Origin: an uncultured bacterium
GTDB taxonomy: Bacteria > Zixibacteria > MSB-5A5 > CAIYYT01
DNA length: 44,933 bases
Assembly: GCA_903903945.1 (NCBI GenBank)
Contig: CAIVAP010000125.1
Location: 1-44,933, forward strand
Direction: 5' to 3'
A model generated the notes under the pieces. That model did not search any database, was not told the DNA's origin, and saw only the letters and a list, made by a program, of their open reading frames with translations. Within the stretch, counting starts at the first letter, position 1; every line of letters starts with the position of its first letter. Of the stretch, positions 1 to 9,031 are shown piece by piece. The translations under genes were made by a program, and so were the position numbers.

Positions 1-315
1 CCAATCTCAACTCAGTTGGCGCGTGACCAGAATCTCTCGCTCAATCCGGCCAAGATTTCCGGCAACTGCGGACGCTTACTTTGTTGTCTGCTGTATGAGC
101 AGAATCATTATGCGGAATCGATGCGAAAATTCCCGGAGGTCGGTTCCACAGTGCACGGAAAACTGGGGCGTGCAGTCGTGGAAGCGATCAACGTGTTTCA
201 CCAGTCAATGACCTTGCGCTATGAGGACGGCGGCTTTGAGAAACTCACCTGGAAGGAATATCACCTATTGGAGCGGAAACGTTTGACGTCTGCTCCACCG
301 AAAGCGCGGGAGTAA
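1..315 (+). CDS. PSP1/RicT-like (YaaT family) protein, C-terminal part; truncated by window start
   Basis: Reading frame is open to base 1 (PISTQLARDQNLSLNPAKISGNCGRLLCCLLYEQNHY...), matching the PSP1 C-terminal pattern 'LSLNPxKISGxCGRLxCCLxYE'; next to metG/tatD/rsmA. Confidence 0.85.
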   Translation, partial: PISTQLARDQNLSLNPAKISGNCGRLLCCLLYEQNHYAESMRKFPEVGSTVHGKLGRAVVEAINVFHQSMTLRYEDGGFEKLTWKEYHLLERKRLTSAPPKARE

Positions 316-322
316 TCACTGT

Positions 323-2248
323 ATGAATTTCTATATCACGACTCCGATCTACTACGCCAACGACAAGTTGCATATCGGCAATGGCTATACGACAATAATT
401 GCTGACATTCTAGCTCGATTCCACAAACTCGCCGGAGAGGAGACTATCTTCCAGACCGGGATGGATGAGCACGGCACTAAGATCGAAGAAGCAGCCGCGG
501 CTGCCGGAAAGACGCCGCAGCAACTGGTGGATGGTAACCATAAACTATTCATTGAGACATTCAAGTCACTGGGAATTTCCAACGACTTCTTCATACGTAC
601 GACTTCGGAAAAGCACAAGAAAGGCGTACAGAAGCTACTCACCACACTATATGAAGCTCGCACACCATCCGGTGAACCGGTTATCTACAAGGGAAATTAT
701 GAAGGTCTCTACTGCACCGGCTGCGAAAAATTCATTACCGAGAAAGAACTGACCAACGGTCTCTGTCCCGCGCATCTGACTAAACCAAAAGCGGTCAAAG
801 AAACTAACTACTTCTTCCGGCTGTCCGCATACCTCGACCAAGTGGAACAACTGATTCAGAGCGGCCGCCTGAAAATCATGCCGGATGGTCGTCGCAATGA
901 AGTGTTGGGACTGATCAAGCAGAAGCTCGATGACTTCTCCATTTCCCGGGAACGAGTCAACTGGGGCATTGACCTGCCATTTGACCCAACACAGAAGACT
1001 TATGTCTGGATTGATGCACTGCCGAATTACATCACCGCCATCGGCTACGAGGACAATCCCGAGGAATTCGACAAGTGGTGGAACAAGTCACAGATAGTGC
1101 ATCTGATGGCCAAAGACATTCTCAAGTTCCACACCATCTACTGGCCGGCCATGCTGCTGGCGGCGGGCTTGCGCATTCCCGATATTATGTTCATCCACGG
1201 CTATATCAGTCTGGACGGTCAGAAAATCAGCAAATCCTTGGGCAATGCGATCTCCAACGAGAGGTTGATTGCGGACTTCGGTCGTGATGCCGCGCGGTTC
1301 TTATTGACATCGCAATTCCCGTTTCATCAGGATGGCGACATCAACTACCGCAGGCTATACGAAAAATACAATTCCGATCTGGCTAATGATTACGGCAACT
1401 TGGTCAGCCGCGTGATGAAGTTGGCCTTCACCAATTTCCACGGTAAGGTGCCCACTCCGGACGATACACTTGAAGACCAAAGCGCTGAACTCAGGGCGGC
1501 GATTGCGACGACACCGGACAAAGCAATCGAATTGATCCGCAACATTGATGTGCTTGGCGCGGTCGAAACTATCTGGAATCTGATCCGTTGCGCCAATCGC
1601 TACTTCGACTATAACAAGCCCTGGGAGCTTGCTAAGAAAGGACAGATGCAACTCTTGGGAACAATTCTATATCGTTCACTGGAGACTATTCGCATTGTTG
1701 CGTCGCTGACGTCGCCGATTATGCCAGATAAATCGGAACAAGTGCTGGGGATGCTCGGTTTCCCCAAAGGCTACCGTCCGGTTATCAGCGACATCGACCG
1801 ACCCAATTTCTTGAAGCCGGGTACATCATTGGTTGCCGGAGAAAATGTTTTTCCACGCCTGCAAGTGCCAACAGCAGAGGCCGCTGCTGCTGCGCCGACC
1901 GTGGCTGCGGTGGGTGAAGATGGCATTATCGCAATCGACGACTTCGCCAAGGTGAAGCTCCGCGTTGCTGAAGTGCTCGCCTGTGAGCGGGTTCCCGATG
2001 CAACCAAATTGCTCAGGCTGCAGATTTCCGTCGGTGAAGAGCAGCCGCGTCAGATTGTCGCCGGTATTGCCGAGTTCTATACGCCGGAGCAATTGGTTGG
2101 CAAGAAGATCATCGTGGTGGCCAATTTGAAGCCGACCAAGATTCGTGGCATCGATTCCAACGGCATGTTACTGGCCGCCAAATCCGGCAAACAACTGGCA
2201 GTGTTGACCGTAGACAGGGATCTGCCTGCGGGCGCCACGAACAGTTAG
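323..2248 (+). CDS. metG: Methionyl-tRNA synthetase with C-terminal tRNA-binding (EMAP/OB) domain
   Basis: 641 aa; N-term FYITTPIYYANDKLHIGNGYTT, KISKSLGN (KMSKS variant), C-terminal IDDFAKVKLRVAEVLACERVPDATKLLRLQI... Confidence 0.97.
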   Translation: MNFYITTPIYYANDKLHIGNGYTTIIADILARFHKLAGEETIFQTGMDEHGTKIEEAAAAAGKTPQQLVDGNHKLFIETFKSLGISNDFFIRTTSEKHKKGVQKLLTTLYEARTPSGEPVIYKGNYEGLYCTGCEKFITEKELTNGLCPAHLTKPKAVKETNYFFRLSAYLDQVEQLIQSGRLKIMPDGRRNEVLGLIKQKLDDFSISRERVNWGIDLPFDPTQKTYVWIDALPNYITAIGYEDNPEEFDKWWNKSQIVHLMAKDILKFHTIYWPAMLLAAGLRIPDIMFIHGYISLDGQKISKSLGNAISNERLIADFGRDAARFLLTSQFPFHQDGDINYRRLYEKYNSDLANDYGNLVSRVMKLAFTNFHGKVPTPDDTLEDQSAELRAAIATTPDKAIELIRNIDVLGAVETIWNLIRCANRYFDYNKPWELAKKGQMQLLGTILYRSLETIRIVASLTSPIMPDKSEQVLGMLGFPKGYRPVISDIDRPNFLKPGTSLVAGENVFPRLQVPTAEAAAAAPTVAAVGEDGIIAIDDFAKVKLRVAEVLACERVPDATKLLRLQISVGEEQPRQIVAGIAEFYTPEQLVGKKIIVVANLKPTKIRGIDSNGMLLAAKSGKQLAVLTVDRDLPAGATNS

Positions 2249-2250
2249 CG

Positions 2251-3012
2251 ATGATCGACACCCACGCGCATCTCGATTTCCCAGACTACAATGCCGATCG
2301 CGATGAGGTTATCGCGCGGGCGCAGAGTGTTGGCGTTAAACGCATCGTCAATATCGGTTGCGACCTGACATCATCGGCGAATTCAGTTGACCTTGCCAAT
2401 CGTTTCGGCCATATCTTCGCAGCGGTAGGCATTCATCCTCACGACGCCAAACAGTACGACGATCTGGCCGAAGAAAAACTGCGCGAACTCGCCAACAGTT
2501 CCCGGGTAGTCGCTATTGGCGAAGTTGGTTTGGATTTCTACCGCGACCATTCGCCGCGTGATCAACAACGTGAGGCCTTCGTCCGGCAGATTGCCTTGGC
2601 CAAAGAACTCGGATTGCCGCTGGTCGTGCATGTTCGCAATGCCTACAGCGAAGCACTCGACATACTTTCATCGGAGAAGGCGTATCAGATCAATGTAGTG
2701 CTGCATTGTTTTTCCGGAAATCGTGAGGAAGCAGTTCGCGCGATTGACTACGGGTTCTTCCTCAGCGTTGGCGGCGTGCTAACCTTTACAAATTCTCGGC
2801 TGCCGGAGTTGATTAGCAAAATGCCGCTGGAGAGTATCCTGCTCGAAACCGATGCGCCCTACCTGACTCCGCATCCGCATCGCGGCGCGCGCAACGAACC
2901 GGCGCTGATTCAGTTAGTATATCAGAAACTTGCCGAGACACTCGGACGCAGCTTTGCCGAAATCGAGGTACAAATAGATCGCAACGCCGAAACCTTTTTC
3001 GAATTCGAATGA
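2251..3012 (+). CDS. tatD: TatD family hydrolase / metal-dependent DNase
   Basis: 253 aa; MIDTHAHLDFPDYNADRDEV, AVGIHPHDA, AIGEVGLDFYRD, LLETDAPYLTPHPHRG. Confidence 0.95.
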   Translation: MIDTHAHLDFPDYNADRDEVIARAQSVGVKRIVNIGCDLTSSANSVDLANRFGHIFAAVGIHPHDAKQYDDLAEEKLRELANSSRVVAIGEVGLDFYRDHSPRDQQREAFVRQIALAKELGLPLVVHVRNAYSEALDILSSEKAYQINVVLHCFSGNREEAVRAIDYGFFLSVGGVLTFTNSRLPELISKMPLESILLETDAPYLTPHPHRGARNEPALIQLVYQKLAETLGRSFAEIEVQIDRNAETFFEFE

Positions 3013-3818
3013 GACCCAAGAAGCATCTTGGTCAGAATTTCCTGATCAACCGCAACGCGGCGATACGGATTGTCTCGCTGTTGGATCTTAAGCCGGGCGA
3101 GAGTGTGATTGAAATCGGTGGTGGTCGGGGTGATTTAACTTGCCACTTGCTTGATTCTGGCGCCGAAGTCACAAGTATCGAAATTGACAGGGACTTGGCG
3201 AATGTCCTATCGGTGCGGTTCACCGACGCAGAGCATTTCCATCTGATTCACAGTGACATTCTGCAAACTGACCCCTCGACCATACTGTCGCCCGACGCCA
3301 CTGCCAAGTTGGTTGGCAACATTCCTTACAATCTTACGACACCGATTCTCGAATGGATCATTGAACATCGCGCTCACTTCCCTCTGGTCGTGATGATGGT
3401 ACAAAAGGAAGTCGCACTGCGACTGGCGGCTCAACCCGGAGGCAAAGATTTTGGTTCCTTGACTGTGTTTGTTCAATTGTTCTATGACGTCAAGCGCATC
3501 TTCACCCTCCGCCCCGGATCGTTCTTCCCGAAGCCGACGGTCGATTCCGCCGTCATTGAATTGCGGCAATTGCGAGAGAGTCACATTGTCGACGCTGAAT
3601 ACAAGCAGTTGCGCCGTCTGACTTCCGCTTGTTTCCGGTGGCGTCGCAAGACCATTGTTCGTATTTTGCGCGAGGAATACCAATTGGGACCGGATGCTGC
3701 CTTCCAGTTGGTCACGTCACTGTCACTTGATCCCAATTCTCGTCCGGAACAACTGGCAGTGTCCCACTTTGTCGCCTTGATGAGAGAACTCAAATGTGTC
3801 GACCGGGATTTGTCCTGA
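3009..3818 (+). CDS. rsmA: 16S rRNA (adenine1518-N6/adenine1519-N6)-dimethyltransferase
   Basis: 269 aa; RPKKHLGQNFLINRNAA, VIEIGGGRGDLT, LVGNIPYNLTTPIL; starts overlapping the tatD stop. Confidence 0.96.
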   Translation: MRPKKHLGQNFLINRNAAIRIVSLLDLKPGESVIEIGGGRGDLTCHLLDSGAEVTSIEIDRDLANVLSVRFTDAEHFHLIHSDILQTDPSTILSPDATAKLVGNIPYNLTTPILEWIIEHRAHFPLVVMMVQKEVALRLAAQPGGKDFGSLTVFVQLFYDVKRIFTLRPGSFFPKPTVDSAVIELRQLRESHIVDAEYKQLRRLTSACFRWRRKTIVRILREEYQLGPDAAFQLVTSLSLDPNSRPEQLAVSHFVALMRELKCVDRDLS

Positions 3819-5614
3819 TCATCATCAGCTTCTGCTGTCTACTCCACAGCAATCCCGCTCTACCCGTCAGCTTGAATCTCAGTTTCTCCCTCGACCGTCA
3901 GACCTACAACTGGGCAGACTCGGTGTCATACACCCACGACCTAAAACCGTCACTTCAATTGGCGCTGCAGAATCGCTCAACGGCGACACTCATCAAGAAA
4001 TCGGTCTTTGGGGAAGGCGGCGACCGCTGGCAGAAGACGGCACGCACGAGTGTTTCACTTATCTATCGCATCAGACCGTCATTCAAGGCCGGTGTAGAAT
4101 TCAGTCAGGATTTTGATCGATTGGAAAAGAAGCGCCTGATTGCCAACCGCGCCAATTTGCTTACCGGTTTCGAAGGAAATCACCTCAATTTCTCGCAACG
4201 CTGTGGAGTTGTCTGGGAGCAGCGGCAGTTTGATCCGGCCTCCTCTATCGAGTCCGGCCTCGGTTACTCGGGTGCACTTTCGATCAAACCGCGACAGGAT
4301 CGCTCGCTTGGTAGCGCCAGTGTTGAAGCGCAGATCACGACCCTCCGTCGCACTCCTCTCAGAAACATCGCATTAAACTACAATTTCTCTGCCAACAATG
4401 TTCACGGAGATACGGTCACTTTGGATGCGAAACAAAGTTTCGGGGAAAGGAAGTACTTCCCGTCCAGCGGCAGTTTTGATGTCACCGCGCGACAGCGTAA
4501 CGAGCAACGCCGCTGGGATCTGCATGCCAGCCGGAAACTGCCGGCCACAGTGGTGTTCTCTGCCAGTGCTGCCTATCGCTTTGACAAATACGACTACGAG
4601 TATGATCCCGCAGTCACCGACCTGGTCCGCCAAAACAACAACTTTGCGTCGTTGTTTGAATATCAGTTCTCGCTGACGCGGCGTTTTGGGCGGGTTCTGT
4701 TGATGCAAGGAACGTATCTGTACAATCGCACCAAAGAGGATTTCGGGCAGCAGCAGACCAACCAGTTGGCGGAAACCGGCCAATTGGGAATGACGGCGAA
4801 AATGTTTCTGCTGGAGGCGGATACGATCGAAGTCTCCGGGCAGATGGGTGTAACGTCATATCTGGCGCCCACCTCTTCGACTTTTTTCGCAGATCGCGAC
4901 CGCTCGGTCAATGTCGCCACCGTGCGAATGACACATCGGTTTAATGACTTTCTGACCGGAATGATCGAGGGCAGTTATCGCGGCTTCCATGCGATCTACA
5001 TTTCCGGTCGTTTGTCGGCAAACAACAATGTCAACAACGTCTACATCTTCAATCCTACCCTGATCTGGCGGCCGCTTGCGAATATCAGTTTGCAGCAGAG
5101 CTATCAGATGTTCGCGAACTACATTTATTACGAATACGAGAAATCCGATCTGAGCGGGCGCAACACGCTCTATCGCCGCGCCAGCGTGAGTAACAAGTTG
5201 ACAATGACCGGTTCCCGACGCACTGACTTTGTCATCGAGTACAGCTATCGCTATGAGGACTTCGGTCCATTGGTCTACTCCGATCAGTGGCAGCAGCAGA
5301 TTAGCTGGGACCGCCGCACGCACCGACCGCGTGTCGGCATCGATTATCGACCGATAGCGGGTTTGCGCTTTCAGCCCTATGCGGTCTATGAAATCCAGCG
5401 GTCCTACGATCATCTGTTTGATTCCACAGCCGTACTTGGTAGGCGCCAGAAATCCGAGGAATTTACCCGCACGCTCGTTGGTTTCAATTTCGAATGGGAA
5501 TTGTCCAATTCGTCGCACATCGACTGCACGTTGGAGCGCCGCGTGCAGGATTACCAAAATCAACGCAATCAGGAGTACAATCTGTTTACCATTTCCATCA
5601 AGAGGTTTCTGTGA
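3794..5614 (+). CDS. Predicted outer-membrane beta-barrel protein of unknown function
   Basis: 606 aa with N-terminal signal peptide; alternating hydrophobic/aromatic strands throughout (RQRNEQRRWDLHASRKLPATVVFSASAAYRF...), ends in F-L; overlaps the rsmA 3' end. Confidence 0.7.
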   Translation: MCRPGFVLIIISFCCLLHSNPALPVSLNLSFSLDRQTYNWADSVSYTHDLKPSLQLALQNRSTATLIKKSVFGEGGDRWQKTARTSVSLIYRIRPSFKAGVEFSQDFDRLEKKRLIANRANLLTGFEGNHLNFSQRCGVVWEQRQFDPASSIESGLGYSGALSIKPRQDRSLGSASVEAQITTLRRTPLRNIALNYNFSANNVHGDTVTLDAKQSFGERKYFPSSGSFDVTARQRNEQRRWDLHASRKLPATVVFSASAAYRFDKYDYEYDPAVTDLVRQNNNFASLFEYQFSLTRRFGRVLLMQGTYLYNRTKEDFGQQQTNQLAETGQLGMTAKMFLLEADTIEVSGQMGVTSYLAPTSSTFFADRDRSVNVATVRMTHRFNDFLTGMIEGSYRGFHAIYISGRLSANNNVNNVYIFNPTLIWRPLANISLQQSYQMFANYIYYEYEKSDLSGRNTLYRRASVSNKLTMTGSRRTDFVIEYSYRYEDFGPLVYSDQWQQQISWDRRTHRPRVGIDYRPIAGLRFQPYAVYEIQRSYDHLFDSTAVLGRRQKSEEFTRTLVGFNFEWELSNSSHIDCTLERRVQDYQNQRNQEYNLFTISIKRFL

Positions 5615-6189
5615 GGCGAGTCGTCTTCATCATCCTGATTGCCCTGTTCGTGACTTCCTGCGCCAAAAATCCTTTTTCGACGCGGGACAGTGAACCGCCG
5701 ACTGCCGAAGCGGGAACCTTCATCACGCCGACAACACCACAGATCGTGCTGGAGAACTTGCGTCTCTGCTATTCCGAACTGGTGATCGGCAATTTCGTGC
5801 AGAGCCTCGACAGCGATTTTGTGTTTACGTATGATTTCCTTCCGGGAGTGCCGACCGACTCGGGCTGGGGTTTCAAGCAGGAACTGAATCTTACCGAAAA
5901 GATGTTTAACGATTTTAGCGCCACGAAGAGCGAACGGTCGCTGCGAGTAACCTTCATTGCTCAACCGGGGCAACCCGATATCATTCTGGACAGCACGGCG
6001 ACACTGGTGCGCAGCTACACAGTCATCGTTGCCGATTCGTCGGGTCAGATGTCGAGCAGTTACCAAGGGGTCGTACGTTTCGAAATGATCGAGAGCGCTT
6101 TCAACTTCTGGGCAATTCGAAGCTGGTCTGACTTACATCTGAATCTGGATACCCCATCCTGGGCGGAACTGAAAAATGCGTATCAGTAG
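5611..6189 (+). CDS. Predicted lipoprotein, paralogous to the next gene (NTF2/SnoaL-like fold suspected)
   Basis: GTG start at 5611 overlaps the upstream stop (GTGA); VRRVVFIILIALFVTSC lipobox. The ORF-track start at 5494 lies inside the barrel gene. Confidence 0.75.
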   Translation: MRRVVFIILIALFVTSCAKNPFSTRDSEPPTAEAGTFITPTTPQIVLENLRLCYSELVIGNFVQSLDSDFVFTYDFLPGVPTDSGWGFKQELNLTEKMFNDFSATKSERSLRVTFIAQPGQPDIILDSTATLVRSYTVIVADSSGQMSSSYQGVVRFEMIESAFNFWAIRSWSDLHLNLDTPSWAELKNAYQ

Positions 6190-6727
6190 CGTCATCGTTC
6201 TCGCGATCACAATTGTTTTCGCGATTATTTCCTGCCAGAATCCGTTCGCCCCGGCAGTGATCGGACCATCGCACGTAGTACCGATTGTCGCGCAGACGGC
6301 CCCCGATTCCGTGCTGCACAATTTCAAGTATGCTTACGAGCATCACGATCTCGACGTCTATGAAAACTGCCTCGATGAGCAGTTCATCTTCCGTTACATC
6401 GATCAGGATCGTACCGGACAGATCGAGCAGGTCGAAATCCCGCGTGACGGTCCTTCCGGTGATTTGGCGCGCACGGAACGGCTATTCTCGCTGTTCGATG
6501 AAATCACGCTCGACACCTGGGTGCCCATTTTCGACCGTCAGGAATATCCTCAAGGTGAAACCTGGGAAGTCTGGAAAGTCTATTTCCATTTGTCAGTCAA
6601 AGACCTGAACGGTGACTACGGCTACGAATTCTATGAAGCGGTCGGTATTGCGGAATTCAAGTTCCGCAAAAGCAAAGCGGATAATATGTATCGCATCGTG
6701 TTCTGGGATGACAAGTCGAGCCAGTAA
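6176..6727 (+). CDS. Predicted lipoprotein, paralogous to the preceding gene
   Basis: MRISSVIVLAITIVFAIISC lipobox; shares the layout CxNPF...VLxNxxxxY...F-F-Y...G...TE+xFxxF with the preceding gene. Confidence 0.75.
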   Translation: MRISSVIVLAITIVFAIISCQNPFAPAVIGPSHVVPIVAQTAPDSVLHNFKYAYEHHDLDVYENCLDEQFIFRYIDQDRTGQIEQVEIPRDGPSGDLARTERLFSLFDEITLDTWVPIFDRQEYPQGETWEVWKVYFHLSVKDLNGDYGYEFYEAVGIAEFKFRKSKADNMYRIVFWDDKSSQ

Positions 6728-6789
6728 TACTCGACGAATGGGTGCGGATCTGATTTGCAGGGGGGCAATCTTGCCGTAGTATTGACTAA

Positions 6790-6816
6790 ACTTATGCGGA
6801 GAGGCAGGGATTCGAA
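6790..6816 (-). repeat. Orphan tRNA-Ser 3'-end fragment; left copy of 27-bp direct repeat (candidate attachment site)
   Basis: acttatgcggagaggcagggattcgaa is identical to 25057-25083, which spans the 3' end of the intact tRNA-Ser; the rest of the tRNA is absent here. Confidence 0.9.
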
Positions 6817-6882
6817 GGCCGCCCGTTCGCCCAACCCTCATTCCAACAACAAATTACGCATAACTGGCCATGTTGTCAAGGC

Positions 6883-6942
6883 TTAAGTAGATTGAAGTAG
6901 GTTGAAGTACAAGCAAGTTACTTCAAGTACAAGCAAGTAGGC
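6883..6942 (+). repeat. Array of six AAGTA/AAGTT boxes at exact 10-bp spacing
   Basis: TTAAGTAGAT TGAAGTAGGT TGAAGTACAA GCAAGTTACT TCAAGTACAA GCAAGTAGGC; AAGTA at 6885, 6895, 6905, 6925, 6935 and AAGTT at 6915. Confidence 0.85.
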
Positions 6943-7571
6943 TGTTAGAAAATCGTTAGAAAGAAGCGTGTCAAATACAGACTGAAGAAATCATTATTGC
7001 TACGATTCAAGAGGATTCTATGACTCCTGTCACGTGCCACACCCCAATGGCATGGCAGGACGGGCATTGAACGATGCGAGAAACTTAATATGTTAATACT
7101 AATTGAAGACTTGAATTCATAGCACGGAGCCTGCTAAACAGCCCCTCAGTATTCTCTCGTTCGCGCAGAAGAAGGTATCAATCGGACGGCCCGTGGGTGA
7201 CATCCGCCGTGGCAATGACCTTCGGGGACAGAACCCAAGGAGCCCTGAGGAAGTGTTTCGAACGATGAATACCACCGTTCAAACCGTATACCCAATTTCA
7301 ATACCCTGCGCTCAAATTGGTCTGACGACATACACAGCCATCTCGCCATATCACTAAGGGCACGCCCTTTCTCCACTGGATCGCCGACTGCAAGGACGTC
7401 ATGCATTGAACTATGTATTGGTTATCGACAGCTGGATTTATTATGCTTTGACCACGACTTGTCGAAACGATTACGTCCGCGATAGGTGACTGGAAAATGG
7501 ACGAAGAGAATCTCATCGGCCAAGATGCACTGAACATGAGGATTAACCCACAGACCCAACTGGAGGATCAT

Positions 7572-9029
7572 ATGGCTTTTCTACCCGGTAACGCAGCAAG
7601 ATACGCAGCCATTCTTGTCGGTCTTGTGACACTACTGCTGTTTCTTGGCGCCACATGCTGTGCTCAGACGGACGCCGCAAGTGACAAGGAGACCGATCCA
7701 CTGGTGCTCAAGAAACTGGAGTGGTTCCAGGACCAGAAGTTTGGCTTGCTGATGCACTGGGGTACATACAGCCAGTGGCAAATCGTCGAAAGCTGGAGTC
7801 TTTGCCCCGAGGACGAAAATTGGTGTGAGCGCCGCGGTGAGCACGCCAAGGACTACTATCAATACAGGATGGCTTACGAGAATCTGAAAACCACCTTCAA
7901 TCCTGTCAAGTTCGACCCCGATTCCTGGGCTGCTGCTGCCAAAGCCGCTGGCATGCGCTATGTCGTCTTCACCACCAAACACCACGACGGCTTCTGCATG
8001 TTCGATACCAAGGAAACCGACTATAAAGTTACATCCAAAGACTGTCCCTTCAGTTCGAATCCGAAAAGCAACATTGCCGGTGAAATTTTCGCTTCCTTTC
8101 GCAAGCAGGGTTTTGGCATTGGCGCCTATTTCTCCAAGCCGGACTGGCACAACCCCGACTACTGGTGGCCCTATTTTCCACCGTTTGACCGCAACGTAAA
8201 CTACGACATCAAGAAGTACCCCCAGAAATGGGAGAGCTTCAAAACCTTCACCAACAATCAGATCAAGGAGTTGATGAGCAACTACGGCAGCATGGATATT
8301 CTCTGGCTCGATGGCGGCTGGGTGCAACCGATGACACCGACATCACCGCGATGGGGCAAGACCCCGACCGACCAGAATATCGATATGCCCAAGATCGCCG
8401 CTATTGCTCGTTCCCTGCAACCCGGTCTGATCATTGTTGATCGAGCGGTCGAGGGACGCTATCAGAACTATCGGACTCCCGAGCAGGAAATCCCCGATAC
8501 GGCGCTCAGCTACGTCTGGGAAACCTGCATGACCATGGCGACGTCATGGAGCTACGTCGCGACCGACACCTACAAGCCGACTTGGAAACTGATTCACTTG
8601 CTCGTTGACATTGTCGCCAAGGGAGGCAACCTGCTACTCAATATCGGTCCAAGCCCAGAGGGAGAACTCGCGCCGGCGTCGCTTGACCGTCTCAAAGAAA
8701 TTGGCGTGTGGATGAATGTGAACAGCAGTGCCATTTACAAAACACGTGCCATTGCTCCCTACAAAGAAGGCAAAGTCTGTTACACCCGCATGCCCGACAA
8801 GACCATCAACGCCATCTATATCGGTGACGAGGGCGAAAAACAACCGCCAGCAACCATTACCATCACCGCCTTCACTCCGAAAGCCGGCAGCAAGGTCACG
8901 ATGCTTGGTGTCAAAGAGCCGATTAAGTGGGAGAAGAGCGCCAAGGGATTTACCATCCAGATACCCGAGGCAGTGCGAATTGATCCGCCATGCGAATATG
9001 CCTGGACCTTCAGATTCAAGGCGGAGTGA
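7572..9029 (+). CDS. Alpha-L-fucosidase (GH29), secreted
   Basis: FGLLMHWGTYSQW, RYVVFTTKHHDGFCMFD, MDILWLDGGW; signal peptide from the ATG at 7572 (MAFLPGNAARYAAILVGLVTLLLFLGATCCAQ) with TGGAGG just upstream. The ORF-track start is 7497. Confidence 0.93.
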   Translation: MAFLPGNAARYAAILVGLVTLLLFLGATCCAQTDAASDKETDPLVLKKLEWFQDQKFGLLMHWGTYSQWQIVESWSLCPEDENWCERRGEHAKDYYQYRMAYENLKTTFNPVKFDPDSWAAAAKAAGMRYVVFTTKHHDGFCMFDTKETDYKVTSKDCPFSSNPKSNIAGEIFASFRKQGFGIGAYFSKPDWHNPDYWWPYFPPFDRNVNYDIKKYPQKWESFKTFTNNQIKELMSNYGSMDILWLDGGWVQPMTPTSPRWGKTPTDQNIDMPKIAAIARSLQPGLIIVDRAVEGRYQNYRTPEQEIPDTALSYVWETCMTMATSWSYVATDTYKPTWKLIHLLVDIVAKGGNLLLNIGPSPEGELAPASLDRLKEIGVWMNVNSSAIYKTRAIAPYKEGKVCYTRMPDKTINAIYIGDEGEKQPPATITITAFTPKAGSKVTMLGVKEPIKWEKSAKGFTIQIPEAVRIDPPCEYAWTFRFKAE

Positions 9030-9031
9030 CC

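Noticed and set aside
4856-5563. 235-aa minus-strand ORF inside the barrel gene
   Set aside because: Antisense to a coherent beta-barrel with signal peptide; composition looks like a shadow frame.
6883-6942. Phased AAGTA array considered as a CRISPR array
   Set aside because: Repeat unit is only 10 bp with no spacers of CRISPR length and no cas genes nearby.
7146-7406. 86-aa minus-strand ORF in the island left flank, considered as an integrase or regulator remnant
   Set aside because: No recombinase or HTH motif recognised; isolated short ORF in a non-coding stretch.
7632-8327. 231-aa minus-strand ORF opposite GH29
   Set aside because: GH29 motifs are unambiguous on the plus strand.
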